Below, piece after piece: positions 50,363 to 59,062 of a stretch of 64,000 nucleotides of DNA (position 1 is the stretch's first letter; every line of letters begins with the position of its first letter). Made by a program: the position numbers and the translations under genes. Source of the DNA: Aureispira anguillae. Its GTDB lineage: Bacteria > Bacteroidota > Bacteroidia > Chitinophagales > Saprospiraceae. The notes beneath the pieces were generated by a model. The model searched no databases. It was given only the letters and a program-made list of their open reading frames with translations, and was not told the DNA's origin. Location of the stretch: the NCBI RefSeq assembly GCF_026000115.1, contig NZ_AP026867.1:217501-281500 (forward strand). The letters run 5' to 3'.

Positions 50363-53300
50363 TTAACATTTATTTTGTATCCAATCGATTAATGCCGCAT
50401 AACGTTTGTCTAGGCGCATCAACTGTTCGTTGCCAACAATAATCAGATGTTTCCTAGCCCTAGTCAATGCAACATTTAATTTTCGATCGACCAACTCATC
50501 GTCAGACAAAGAAATAATACTTTCTAACTGATAGGCATCGTTTAGACAGAGAGAGATAATAATAATATCTCTAGCGCCACCTTGGTAACGCTCAACCGTA
50601 TCAATGGTGCAATTTTCATAGTTTTGCTGATGTTGACTGAGAACACTTCGAATTTGCGCAATTTGTGCTCTAAAGGGCGTAATCACTCCAACATCCTCTG
50701 GGCGCAATACTTGATTGTTGGCTTTGTAAATCGCATCAAAACCACTAATGATTTTCCCTACTATCTGTGCTTCGTCCAAATTGGTTTTGGGATTCCTAAA
50801 GCGATTGATGGTGCTATTAAAAAACAACATTCTATGTTTGATCAATTGCTGCTCTAAATCGCTGGCATTGGTTGGCAATTTATATTGAAGAGGGGCTTTT
50901 TGCCAAACGCTGATCGGAAGTTCCTCAGGCAGTAATTTAAGTTGTCCATTGTAAAAATACTGGCTGGGAAATTGACAAATATCCCCGTGCATTCGCCCTT
51001 GATGCGAAAGCCGATCAAATGCCCAAGACCAATTGTTTTTCTTGGCTTGATTGTAGAGGCGTTCAAATAAAGAATTTCGTCGATTAAAAAGCCCAATAGC
51101 GTGTAGTGCAGGATTGTCTACTGCTGAGCGAGTTTTTTCTTGCAAAACAACGGCTGGTAATTGTTTGTGATCTCCAATCAGTACAAAACGTTTAAAATAT
51201 GGAAGCATACCAATTAGCATAGGCTCCAAAATTTGAGAAGCTTCATCAATAATAGCCGTGTCAAATTTCTTTAATTTTAACAAGCTGGCTTTGCTGGCAA
51301 TAGAAGCTACTGTAGAGACAAAAATTCGATGACTCGTAATTTTATGGACTAAATCTTTTCGCTTGCTAATCGTTTTGGTTTGTTCCGAAAATAAGCGACC
51401 ATGAAAATGAGGATCTGTTGAATATTTAGAGCCAATCCGCAAATAATCTTCTTCTGCAAAACTATGAATGGCTTCACAAATTTCATCTACCGCACGGTTG
51501 GTGTAAGCTAGAAGCAAAATTTGTTCTTGGGTATTGTTTAATAAATAACGCACCATTTCAGCCAACATAAACTTTGTTTTGCCTGTTCCTGGAGGTCCCA
51601 CTAACAAAAAGTAATCTTTAGCGGCAATGGCTTTGTGCAATACTTTCCGCTGTTCTGTGCTCAATTGTGGGTTGCCTAATTTAAGCGGTTTGGCACTGGT
51701 TTGTTGAGGGGCATTGAGCGTTAAGAGCAAATTGCGGTTGTAGGTTTTGGTTTGCAAAAAGCTGTATAAGGCACGATATTGAACCTTAAAGCTGCTGTCT
51801 AACATATCGTGTTCAATATGCCAGAATAAATCCTCTTCAAATAAGCTGTGATTAAATTGACGATAACGCAATTGCACAACAACGGTATCTTCATCTATCG
51901 CCGTAATAGAGCCTTTAAAAATTTGATCGTTTAAAACATTATGCCCTTCTTGGCGATAAGGATAAAAAACAACAATATCTCCTTGTCTAAAATTAGCTAA
52001 AGCATTAGTCTTTTTGGTTCGTTGGAAACGAATAAGTGGTGTTTCCTCTCCCGATAAATCTGCTTGAATTTTTAAAAAACCTAAAACCTCAAAAGCAGCA
52101 TCTTTTTCTTCCAAATCACTCAACCACAAAGCTGCTAAGCCGTTTCTATTGTCTTTTCCTGCTTCGCCTGTTTTTGCCAATTGATGTTCTCTCGCTGTAA
52201 AACTGACAAAACTCAAAAAATAAAGTCGTTCTAGGGGGGATGCTTGCTGAATGCTTTGAGCAAAGGCTTGCAAATCTCGCCCTAAAAAACCTTTTGCTTG
52301 AGGCAGCCGTTCTGGCGCCAATTGATCAATAATGGTAAAGACCTCTTCTAGCTTTTTCAAATCTAAATCTGCCAGTTTTTTTTCAATCGCAATAATATCA
52401 TTCCTGACTTTTATGGCTTCATATTGTTGCGATTTAAAGGGCGGTGCGGGTTTTAGATGGTCTTGATCAATACCTGAATACAAAATATAGGTAGGTGATT
52501 TTAGTTTTTTGCCAAAGGTAGAACGAACCAACAAATCGTATAAATTGGTTTGTGTATAGTGGTTGTGACTAAGCCCTAGATGGTTGGGGGCAAAGGGTTT
52601 TCCACTTTTTAATTCTATAATAGCGGTTTGGTTAGAATGCGGGTCTGAGTCCTTGTACCAAACATCCAATCGCCCTTGTATACCGTACTTTTCAGAGTAA
52701 AAAGAAGGTTCTAAATAACAATCTTCTGGGCTAATATTATTTTCCTTTAACTTAACTTTTATGGTTGTTTTTAGATTGGTGAAATGCTTTTGGCTTTTTC
52801 TGTAAATCTGTAAAACTTCAGAATCGTTAAACGTAGCAAAAGCCAGTGGATTTAGCGCAAATGCTTTAGGGAAAGTATCTGTAAACGTAACCGTTGGATC
52901 GGTCATCAGTTCGTCCAGAAAAAAGTTGGCGACATTTCCCAACATTAAAGGAATGGAATAAGAAAAGGGCAAGAACTTTTTGAGCAAATACAAATCAGCA
53001 GCAGCACCAAAATTTTGAAAACATTCTGCAATACTACTGACATCTATCATATAATCGGGCTCGATAACAAAGGCATGAGGGATATAAATTCCAGCTGAAT
53101 TTACCACAACATCGATTAGATTGAGCGTAACATGATTATTGAAATGTTGGCGAATACTCTGAATGGTAGAATTAAAATTCTCATTGTGCCCTGTTACATT
53201 ATATTGAACCGTGATGGTTGATTCTGGAGCATCAAAAGGTTTACAAATTAAATACTCTTTTTTAGGATCTAAATCAACTACCATTACCCGAACTTCATCC

Positions 53301-53725
53301 AAACGGTCTACTTGCTCTAAGGGGGAATGGTTGTCAGCATCATCTTGGATGGTCTCTAAGATGGTTTTTAAATTTGCAGAAACGGGTGTTTGGCAAAAAG
53401 CAGAGATGGCATAAGCTGCGGTCTTGAGACTGGTTAGGTAATCGGTTTCAGAAAAAGAAACCTTGCCACGTAAAGCAGCTTTCTTTTTTTTGCGAATTTG
53501 ATGAATTCTCCATTGCAATGCATCACTGATTTGATGCTCATGAGAAGCAAAGGCAATTCTGGAAAGCATGGTGGTAAATGGAATATTTTTGCTTCGGGTA
53601 AGGTCTACAAAAAAAGCAGTTAATAGGCGATCTAAGGCTACAATTTTATCACCATAAGCAGCATGGAGTGCTTGCACTTTTTCAAACTCTCTAAATAATA
53701 ACTCTGCAAGTTGCGGATTTTTCAT
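50363..53725 (-). CDS. Dna2-like nuclease-helicase (PD-(D/E)xK plus superfamily 1B helicase)
   Basis: 1120 residues. A helical N-terminal half contains a Cas4/RecB-like nuclease around residue 350-400: GIQGRLDVWYKDSD and AIIELKSGKP (Glu-x-Lys near 371), followed by the HNHYTQTNLYDLL helix. The SF1 UPF1/Dna2-type helicase occupies 680-1110. Its motifs are Walker A LLVGPPGTGKTK (about 705-716), TNRAVDEI, motif II AIIDEAS (about 820), IGDHKQLPAVV, DTVERYQGGARDIIIIS and NVALTRARKHLIIVG. The C-terminus closes on WIQNKC. Such proteins process DNA ends or structured RNA/DNA, and some are phage-defence effectors. It is a single gene without a typical defence partner. Confidence 0.9.
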   Translation of the reverse strand: MKNPQLAELLFREFEKVQALHAAYGDKIVALDRLLTAFFVDLTRSKNIPFTTMLSRIAFASHEHQISDALQWRIHQIRKKKKAALRGKVSFSETDYLTSLKTAAYAISAFCQTPVSANLKTILETIQDDADNHSPLEQVDRLDEVRVMVVDLDPKKEYLICKPFDAPESTITVQYNVTGHNENFNSTIQSIRQHFNNHVTLNLIDVVVNSAGIYIPHAFVIEPDYMIDVSSIAECFQNFGAAADLYLLKKFLPFSYSIPLMLGNVANFFLDELMTDPTVTFTDTFPKAFALNPLAFATFNDSEVLQIYRKSQKHFTNLKTTIKVKLKENNISPEDCYLEPSFYSEKYGIQGRLDVWYKDSDPHSNQTAIIELKSGKPFAPNHLGLSHNHYTQTNLYDLLVRSTFGKKLKSPTYILYSGIDQDHLKPAPPFKSQQYEAIKVRNDIIAIEKKLADLDLKKLEEVFTIIDQLAPERLPQAKGFLGRDLQAFAQSIQQASPLERLYFLSFVSFTAREHQLAKTGEAGKDNRNGLAALWLSDLEEKDAAFEVLGFLKIQADLSGEETPLIRFQRTKKTNALANFRQGDIVVFYPYRQEGHNVLNDQIFKGSITAIDEDTVVVQLRYRQFNHSLFEEDLFWHIEHDMLDSSFKVQYRALYSFLQTKTYNRNLLLTLNAPQQTSAKPLKLGNPQLSTEQRKVLHKAIAAKDYFLLVGPPGTGKTKFMLAEMVRYLLNNTQEQILLLAYTNRAVDEICEAIHSFAEEDYLRIGSKYSTDPHFHGRLFSEQTKTISKRKDLVHKITSHRIFVSTVASIASKASLLKLKKFDTAIIDEASQILEPMLIGMLPYFKRFVLIGDHKQLPAVVLQEKTRSAVDNPALHAIGLFNRRNSLFERLYNQAKKNNWSWAFDRLSHQGRMHGDICQFPSQYFYNGQLKLLPEELPISVWQKAPLQYKLPTNASDLEQQLIKHRMLFFNSTINRFRNPKTNLDEAQIVGKIISGFDAIYKANNQVLRPEDVGVITPFRAQIAQIRSVLSQHQQNYENCTIDTVERYQGGARDIIIISLCLNDAYQLESIISLSDDELVDRKLNVALTRARKHLIIVGNEQLMRLDKRYAALIDWIQNKC

Positions 53726-53855
53726 ATATAATATTCGTCAAGAAGAGATAGTTGTTGCTAAAGAATAGTTTTTCCATTTTTAGCTAGAAAGCCCAAAATA
53801 CCATTCCTAGAAATAAGGTATAAAAAATTAGGAAATAATTGCCTGATCCTTGTTT

Positions 53856-53894
53856 TTTTCTATGAAAATGAAAAGATTTCTTTTTCATAGAAAA
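53856..53894. terminator. Hairpin in the 53.7-54.1 kb gap
   Basis: A perfect 13-bp stem ttttctatgaaaa / ttttcatagaaaa with a 13-base loop, in the 404-base space between the divergent helicase and hydrolase genes. No gene ends here, so it is not an ordinary terminator. The rest of the gap shows no open frame or promoter that I can support. Confidence 0.4.
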
Positions 53895-54129
53895 ATAACG
53901 ACGCTACTCGCCCTGTTTTGTGCTCCAATTTTTCAGATGCCCATCCTTTTTTATTAAATTAATGGTATTCTTTTTTGTTCTGTACCCAATAAATTGGGTT
54001 AAAATCGTCAATAGCCCACGCAATTTTTTTCTTGAACTCGACTCTTCTAAGTGCGAAAAGTCAGTGAGTTAGGTGGAATAAAATTTGTGCTAGAATTAGT
54101 TTATTCTTTTATTAAAATTAGAGCGTATA

Positions 54130-55422
54130 ATGCGAATTTTACCATTTTTGTTTCTTTGGCTAAGCGGCAGCCTTCTTGCCCAAGAAAATAGCACGACCAA
54201 ACTGTTAAGTTATGAACTTGTAAAAACCTACACACAAGAAGAATTACAACAAAAATGGAAAGAACAAGGCATTCCAACCTCTGTTGCTCCTGTGCGATAT
54301 ACCATTGACGTTTACGAAATTATTTATAAAACAAACTGGCACAATGGCACTGTTATTAGTGCGTCAGGCTTGTATTATGTGCCTAGGCAAGTTGAGAATT
54401 CCCAAGCATTGCCCTTAGTTTGTTATCATCATGGAACACAAATCAAAAAAGAAAGAAAAGTGCGCTTAGGTGGCGAACAGGCAATTTGCATTGGTTTTGC
54501 AGCAGACGGTTATTTGGTGGCTCGACCTGATTATATTGGTTTGGGGAAGGGGGAAAAAAATCATCTGTATCATCATGTCCCCACACAAGCTGCTGCTTCT
54601 ATGGATTTGTTGAGAGCAATCAAGGAGTTAAATCCAAAAATTAAGGTGGTACAAAACGATTTGCTTTTTGCTACGGGGTATTCTCAAGGAGGGCACGCTA
54701 CAATGGGCTTTCATAAAACCATACAGGAACAATACAGCGAGGAGTTTAAAATTACCGCTTCTGCGCCAATGTCAGGCGCCTATGACTTGGCAGGCGTACA
54801 AGAAGAGACAATGTTTAAGGAATATTCACATCCAGGCTACTTGCCTTATTTGTTTTTTTCTTTTCAGGAAGTTTATCAATTTTATGACAATATATCCGAA
54901 GTATTTAAAGCACCTTACGATACCATTTTGCCTCCTTTGTATGAAGGTATGCACACAATGGGGTATATCAATCGTCTAATTCCAAGTGTTCCAAAAGATG
55001 TGATTAAAACAGAAGTGGTTGAAGAATACCTAGCCAATGATAATTTTCCTTTTAAGAAAGCGCTAAGAGATAATAGTGTACACAATTGGAAGCCAGAACG
55101 TCCTGTTTTGCTTTGTTATTGTCAAGCAGATGAGCAGGTGAGTTATAAAAATGCAATTGTTGCCCATCAGCAAATGAAAAAAAATGGAAGCAAACAAGTC
55201 CGTATAAAACATGTGAATAAACATTTGGGACACAACGATTGTGCTATGTTTGCTGTTATGCATACCAAAATGTTTTTTGATAGTTTTCGCAAAGGCAGCA
55301 AAAGGGGAACTGCTGGTCCCTTAGGAAAGCGTTTTTTGATCGGAATTGGCAAATCTCATGTGGCTAGAAAGGCAAAAAAACGTAGAAAAGAACAGCATAA
55401 AAATCAAGCGCTCAAAAAGTAG
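54130..55422 (+). CDS. Secreted alpha/beta hydrolase (secretory lipase-like)
   Basis: 430 residues. A signal peptide (ILPFLFLWLSGSLLAQ) precedes an alpha/beta hydrolase fold. The nucleophile elbow is GYSQGGHA with Ser185. DYIGLGKGEKNHLYH lies before it, as in secretory lipase-type enzymes. The cap region is at about 215-310, an acid is likely in CQADEQVSYKNA, and the His is in HLGHNDCAMF. The C-terminus is strongly basic (KRFLIGIGKSHVARKAKKRR). It has no T9SS sorting domain, so it is probably periplasmic. It converges with the AlbA_2 gene, leaving 16 bases. Confidence 0.83.
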   Translation: MRILPFLFLWLSGSLLAQENSTTKLLSYELVKTYTQEELQQKWKEQGIPTSVAPVRYTIDVYEIIYKTNWHNGTVISASGLYYVPRQVENSQALPLVCYHHGTQIKKERKVRLGGEQAICIGFAADGYLVARPDYIGLGKGEKNHLYHHVPTQAAASMDLLRAIKELNPKIKVVQNDLLFATGYSQGGHATMGFHKTIQEQYSEEFKITASAPMSGAYDLAGVQEETMFKEYSHPGYLPYLFFSFQEVYQFYDNISEVFKAPYDTILPPLYEGMHTMGYINRLIPSVPKDVIKTEVVEEYLANDNFPFKKALRDNSVHNWKPERPVLLCYCQADEQVSYKNAIVAHQQMKKNGSKQVRIKHVNKHLGHNDCAMFAVMHTKMFFDSFRKGSKRGTAGPLGKRFLIGIGKSHVARKAKKRRKEQHKNQALKK

Positions 55423-55438
55423 GATTCTAGGTAAGGAG

Positions 55439-56362
55439 CTAAGGGGTATATTCAAAATTTTGTAAGAACACTTTTTCATTGCTCAGTTTTAGAACTAACT
55501 GCTGCTTGCTCTGAGGACTGTTAATGACCTTCATCAGTTGGTTTGTTTTGCCCGCTGGAATCGAAAATTCAACATTAAAGTTTTTGATGTGAGAAGGTTG
55601 AACAATTTCACTAGAATGATGCGGAGCATAGCTCCCTTTTTCGCCCCAGATTTTTACAGCAGGGCACTCGCAGTCTCGATGCTGGCTTAGTCCAATAATA
55701 ATGCTATAATCGACAATAGCAATGGGGCGTTTCCCTGCGTTTTCGACGGTGAATTTGATGCTGATGATATTTTCTATCGGAAGAATAGACAACTTAAAAA
55801 CATTGGTAAAAACACGATAATCTGGTTCAATATTTTTACGATCATAATACATCAGATCAATATCGTATTTTGTCGCAGAGAAGGTGCCTGTGTTTTTACG
55901 AACGAAGACCTTTTGATGGTATTCTTTTTTTATTTTAAGGTTTTTGGTAAAGGTCTGATAGTTGCGAATAAAAAAGGGCTTTTCCCAAGCAGGCGGAATG
56001 TGCAAAACACTCAAAGAATGCCCATTAATCATAATGTCGTAACTATTCAGCTCAAAAAGATGGCTAATGCGTTTGATGACGATTTTATTGAGTTCATTGG
56101 TGTCTTTTAAACCACAATCCTCAAATTTTACATCTTTAAATAATTTGCGCCGATCATCAAAACCAATCACAATAAACCCATCGAGTCCGTAGGTATTGGC
56201 CATTGCAGTGGTATCTTTCAAAAACTCATTGATTCCCTTTAAAGTTGTTAGATCGTACCATTCATATTTAAAATCAAATTTTAGACTTTCTTTATCCAAG
56301 TTAAGAAGGGCATGTTCTAAATGCTCATGTACAATGGTATGAATGCGATTGATGTCTATCAT
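55439..56362 (-). CDS. Schlafen-type AlbA_2 domain protein
   Basis: 307 residues. The AlbA_2 (Schlafen-like) putative nucleic-acid/ATP-binding domain spans about 10-190. Its marks are ESLKFDFKYEWYDLTTLKG, the helix TAMANTYGLDGFIVIGFDD, and a family-typical KVFVRKNTGTFSATKYDID strand-helix that closes it. Instead of the common winged-helix or ATPase C-terminus, residues 200-307 form a beta-sandwich (SIKFTVENAGKRPIAIVDY, VEFSIPAGKTNQLMKVI). This resembles the helper domains of some defence proteins. It stands alone next to the hydrolase gene. Function unknown. Confidence 0.72.
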   Translation of the reverse strand: MIDINRIHTIVHEHLEHALLNLDKESLKFDFKYEWYDLTTLKGINEFLKDTTAMANTYGLDGFIVIGFDDRRKLFKDVKFEDCGLKDTNELNKIVIKRISHLFELNSYDIMINGHSLSVLHIPPAWEKPFFIRNYQTFTKNLKIKKEYHQKVFVRKNTGTFSATKYDIDLMYYDRKNIEPDYRVFTNVFKLSILPIENIISIKFTVENAGKRPIAIVDYSIIIGLSQHRDCECPAVKIWGEKGSYAPHHSSEIVQPSHIKNFNVEFSIPAGKTNQLMKVINSPQSKQQLVLKLSNEKVFLQNFEYTP

Positions 56363-56418
56363 TAGGTGATGGGATTAGCAATGAAAGTGATTGACGATAA
56401 CTACTTTTCTAGCTTAAA

Positions 56419-56471
56419 AATTTGAACAGGTAGAAATGAGTGATATTACTTCATTTCCACCTGTTCAAATT
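56419..56471 (-). terminator. Terminator of the MltD-like gene
   Basis: A 21-bp stem (core tttgaacaggt / acctgttcaaa, one mismatch) with an 11-base loop, followed on the minus strand by TTTTTAAGC. It starts 40 bases past the stop at 56511. Confidence 0.7.
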
Positions 56472-56510
56472 ACTGAATTTTTAAATAAAAACAACTTCTA
56501 AAGCACCCGT

Positions 56511-57461
56511 TTACTCAACAGGGATTTTAATTTTGTATGTCTTTTTGTACTTATTGGTTAAGGAAGTACGACGCAACCAAGGATTGTACAACTTTAGCAT
56601 TCGATAAGAAATATTGTGTTTTTTGGCAAAAGCTGCCAAGTCCGAAATGCTTCCAGATTCTGTGACAACTTTAAATTTAGGCATTGCAGGGTACAAATCT
56701 TCGGGCTCAACATGAAAACCATATTGAGTAGGATTTTTCATAATCTCTTTAATTGCCATAATACGCAAAACATACCTAGATGTTTCTGAATTAAGATGCA
56801 AATCAAAATATGCGGTACCTCCTTGAGCTTTAATTCTCTTTTTTAAGCCTGCTTTGCCCATATTGTAAGAAGCCGCAGCAAGTGTCCAGTTTCCTAAGTC
56901 GTTGTAAGCATCCTTTAGGTATTTACAAGCTGCAACAGTAGCCTTTTCTAAGTGGTAACGTTCATCTACTTCGCTATTGACTTCTAAGCCACGCTCTTTG
57001 GCACTACCAGACATAAATTGCCAAAACCCTCTAGCACCAGCAGGCGAAACGGCATTGGATAAGGCTGATTCGGCAACGGCTAAATATTTAATATCGTCAG
57101 GGATTCCGTGTTCTTTTAAGATTGGCTCTATAATAGGAAAGTATCGATTGGCTTTTTTGAAAAATAAGAAGGTAGCAGAGTGTCTAAAACAATTGGCAAT
57201 TAACTCTCTATCAAAACGTTCTTTGGCATCAAAATTATCCATGGGTAACAATTCACCAGCAAAATCTACCGATTCGGGCATCTTGGGGGCGTGTACTTCT
57301 TGAGCGGGATGATTGGGCTTAGGAGCCAAATCTGGCGCAGCAAGTGTAGCCTGAATTCCTTTTCCCAAACTATCGGGTTTGGTATAAGAGGTTAACATAA
57401 TAATGGCAATAACAGTAGCGGCACCTAGACCATAAAAAACTAAATTTTTGAATGTTTGCAT
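56511..57461 (-). CDS. Membrane-bound lytic transglycosylase, MltD type
   Basis: 316 residues. An N-terminal signal/anchor (LVFYGLGAATVIAIIMLTSY) leads to a Pro-rich linker. The SLT goose-lysozyme-like domain spans about 110-220, with catalytic Glu131 in YLAVAESALSNAVSPAGARG, FWQFMSGSAKERGL and the ASYNMGKAGLKKRI segment. The C-terminal 60 residues contain one LysM-like segment (ISDLAAFAKKHNISYRMLKL, then YNPWLRR). It cleaves glycan strands in the periplasm during wall growth. The nearest plausible partner, the peptidoglycan hydrolase at 48638, is not co-transcribed. Confidence 0.92.
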   Translation of the reverse strand: MQTFKNLVFYGLGAATVIAIIMLTSYTKPDSLGKGIQATLAAPDLAPKPNHPAQEVHAPKMPESVDFAGELLPMDNFDAKERFDRELIANCFRHSATFLFFKKANRYFPIIEPILKEHGIPDDIKYLAVAESALSNAVSPAGARGFWQFMSGSAKERGLEVNSEVDERYHLEKATVAACKYLKDAYNDLGNWTLAAASYNMGKAGLKKRIKAQGGTAYFDLHLNSETSRYVLRIMAIKEIMKNPTQYGFHVEPEDLYPAMPKFKVVTESGSISDLAAFAKKHNISYRMLKLYNPWLRRTSLTNKYKKTYKIKIPVE

Positions 57462-57604
57462 ATTGATTATTAATTAAATACGAGTAAATAATTAATTACG
57501 AATGATAGCTTGATCTTTTAGTAAGCAGGTGAGTTTACCTAAAATAGGGTCAAAATTACCATTCGTAATTCGTTGAAAAATCGTTTTATCTGGTCTGTAT
57601 AAAT

Positions 57605-58114
57605 TTATTTTTTCTTATAGAGTGGTACCATAGAGCAGGGTTCTCCATACATTATTTTCTTAGCCACAGGAGTTAGCAATCGAGCTAATTCGGTATAAGC
57701 AGCAATAGGAACAGGTTGATTACTGCACCCTTTGATAACAATGCGTTGATCTTCAAAGGTACTAAAATCTAATGTTGGCAGTACCTTGTAATAATGTGCC
57801 GTCACAAAATCAGTGACGGTTCCATGTATAATATGCTTGGCATAAGGAGCAGCACTAATGGTTACCAATTGATAAGCCCAAATAGGAACAATAGCATCGG
57901 TAGAACAATGAATGGCTAGATTTTTATCTTGATATTGCGACCAATCATATTCAGCAATAACTGCTCTAAAATCTTTTTCTCGGAGGATAAGTCCTCTAAA
58001 CAAATATTCCTTAATATCAAAAACAAGAATTTCTCCTTGTGGGTAATAATCTTCTAAATTAATGGTAATGATACCACTTTTTGCGACTCTATTAACAAGA
58101 GGTTTTTCTTTCAT
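57605..58114 (-). CDS. DUF2480 family protein
   Basis: 169 residues matching the Bacteroidota DUF2480 family. NRVAKSGIITINLEDYYPQG and LVFDIKEYLFRGLILREKDF are the opening motifs. Mid-protein AIHCSTDAIVPIWAYQLVTI and the closing VIKGCSNQPVPIAAYTELAR are near-repeats of each other, each with a Cys and a Pro-Ile/Val pair, suggesting a duplicated subdomain. Soluble, function unknown. Confidence 0.88.
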   Translation of the reverse strand: MKEKPLVNRVAKSGIITINLEDYYPQGEILVFDIKEYLFRGLILREKDFRAVIAEYDWSQYQDKNLAIHCSTDAIVPIWAYQLVTISAAPYAKHIIHGTVTDFVTAHYYKVLPTLDFSTFEDQRIVIKGCSNQPVPIAAYTELARLLTPVAKKIMYGEPCSMVPLYKKK

Positions 58115-58156
58115 CGAACAGTTGTTTTAGCCTATTTTTTAGGCTTTTATTTTTAG

Positions 58157-58588
58157 TTAAAATAAGGTGAACAAATAGATGACTAATACTATAATACCAA
58201 TCAATCGTATAAGTGTTGCATGTTTTGGGTTTTTTAAGAAAAAGCTAACAGTAAACGGGATACAAGCTTCTAAAAAGATAAGAATATGATGTATCCAGTC
58301 CATCCACTTGGGGTAGCCCAAAAACTCCATGATTTGGACAAATATAAGAATAAAACTAATTGCCAATGCTGTACCAAAGAGGGTTTTTCCCTCAGTTGTT
58401 GTTGGGCTTGTTTGATCGAGCTGTGCTGTCAATCGTTGAATCGTGGCATTGTAATCTTCTGGAAGTTTGGGTTGTTTTTCGTTTAAATAAGGCAATTGCA
58501 TAGAGGATTCATACTCTGTGGCCTCTTCTTCGTGCTTTTCTTGTTCGGGATTCTTTTTCATTGCTAATTGATCGGTTTGATTTACCAA
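58157..58588 (-). CDS. Hypothetical two-helix membrane protein
   Basis: 143 residues; a second in-frame ATG at 58561 is equally plausible. The N-terminal half is acidic and coiled (PEQEKHEEEATEYESSMQLP). The C-terminal half carries three hydrophobic stretches (ALAISFILIFVQIMEFL, ILIFLEACIPFTVSFFL, LIGIIVLVIYLFTLF). No family recognised. It is 42 bases upstream of the DUF2480 gene on the same strand, so the two may be co-transcribed. Confidence 0.65.
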   Translation of the reverse strand: MVNQTDQLAMKKNPEQEKHEEEATEYESSMQLPYLNEKQPKLPEDYNATIQRLTAQLDQTSPTTTEGKTLFGTALAISFILIFVQIMEFLGYPKWMDWIHHILIFLEACIPFTVSFFLKNPKHATLIRLIGIIVLVIYLFTLF

Positions 58589-59008
58589 TAAATCAAAGCA
58601 CTAATGCACTCAGATTTTTATCCATTTAATTGTTCTTAAATTGTTGTGTAGTCTTTCCTTGTTTTTAGAAGGAGTGGTTAAATAATAATCGTTTTTAAAA
58701 TTTTGGAAGTTACCTAAAAAGATAGCTTTTTAGGATTATTGGGGGGAGTAGAGGGGAAATTTTATAGGCAAAGTATTTTTAGGGTACCCATGCAATTTAT
58801 CTTTAACGATTGTTTGTTCTACAAGTTGCTAAAGTACTAAAGTAATCTAGAATTAGTTTTGCAACCTACCCAATTTGGTAGTATAGCAGCACAATAATCT
58901 ATTGTGATAAAAGATCGTTTTGTACCTATTGACCATTTTCAAATTAAAATACAAAAAATAAAATGAAGCGCATCAAAATAATAGATCTTTGAACAGTGAA
59001 AATGAAAG

Positions 59009-59040
59009 AGGGCTGTCGGAATATTTTTTCCGACAGCCCT
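59009..59040 (-). terminator. Terminator of the giant T9SS gene
   Basis: A perfect 13-bp stem agggctgtcggaa / ttccgacagccct, loop of 6. The minus-strand tail is ctttcattttc. It lies 23 bases past the stop at 59063. The rest of the 58589-59062 gap is A/T-rich with no supported feature. Confidence 0.75.
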
Positions 59041-59062
59041 CAATTGTTTTAAAATAAAAAAA

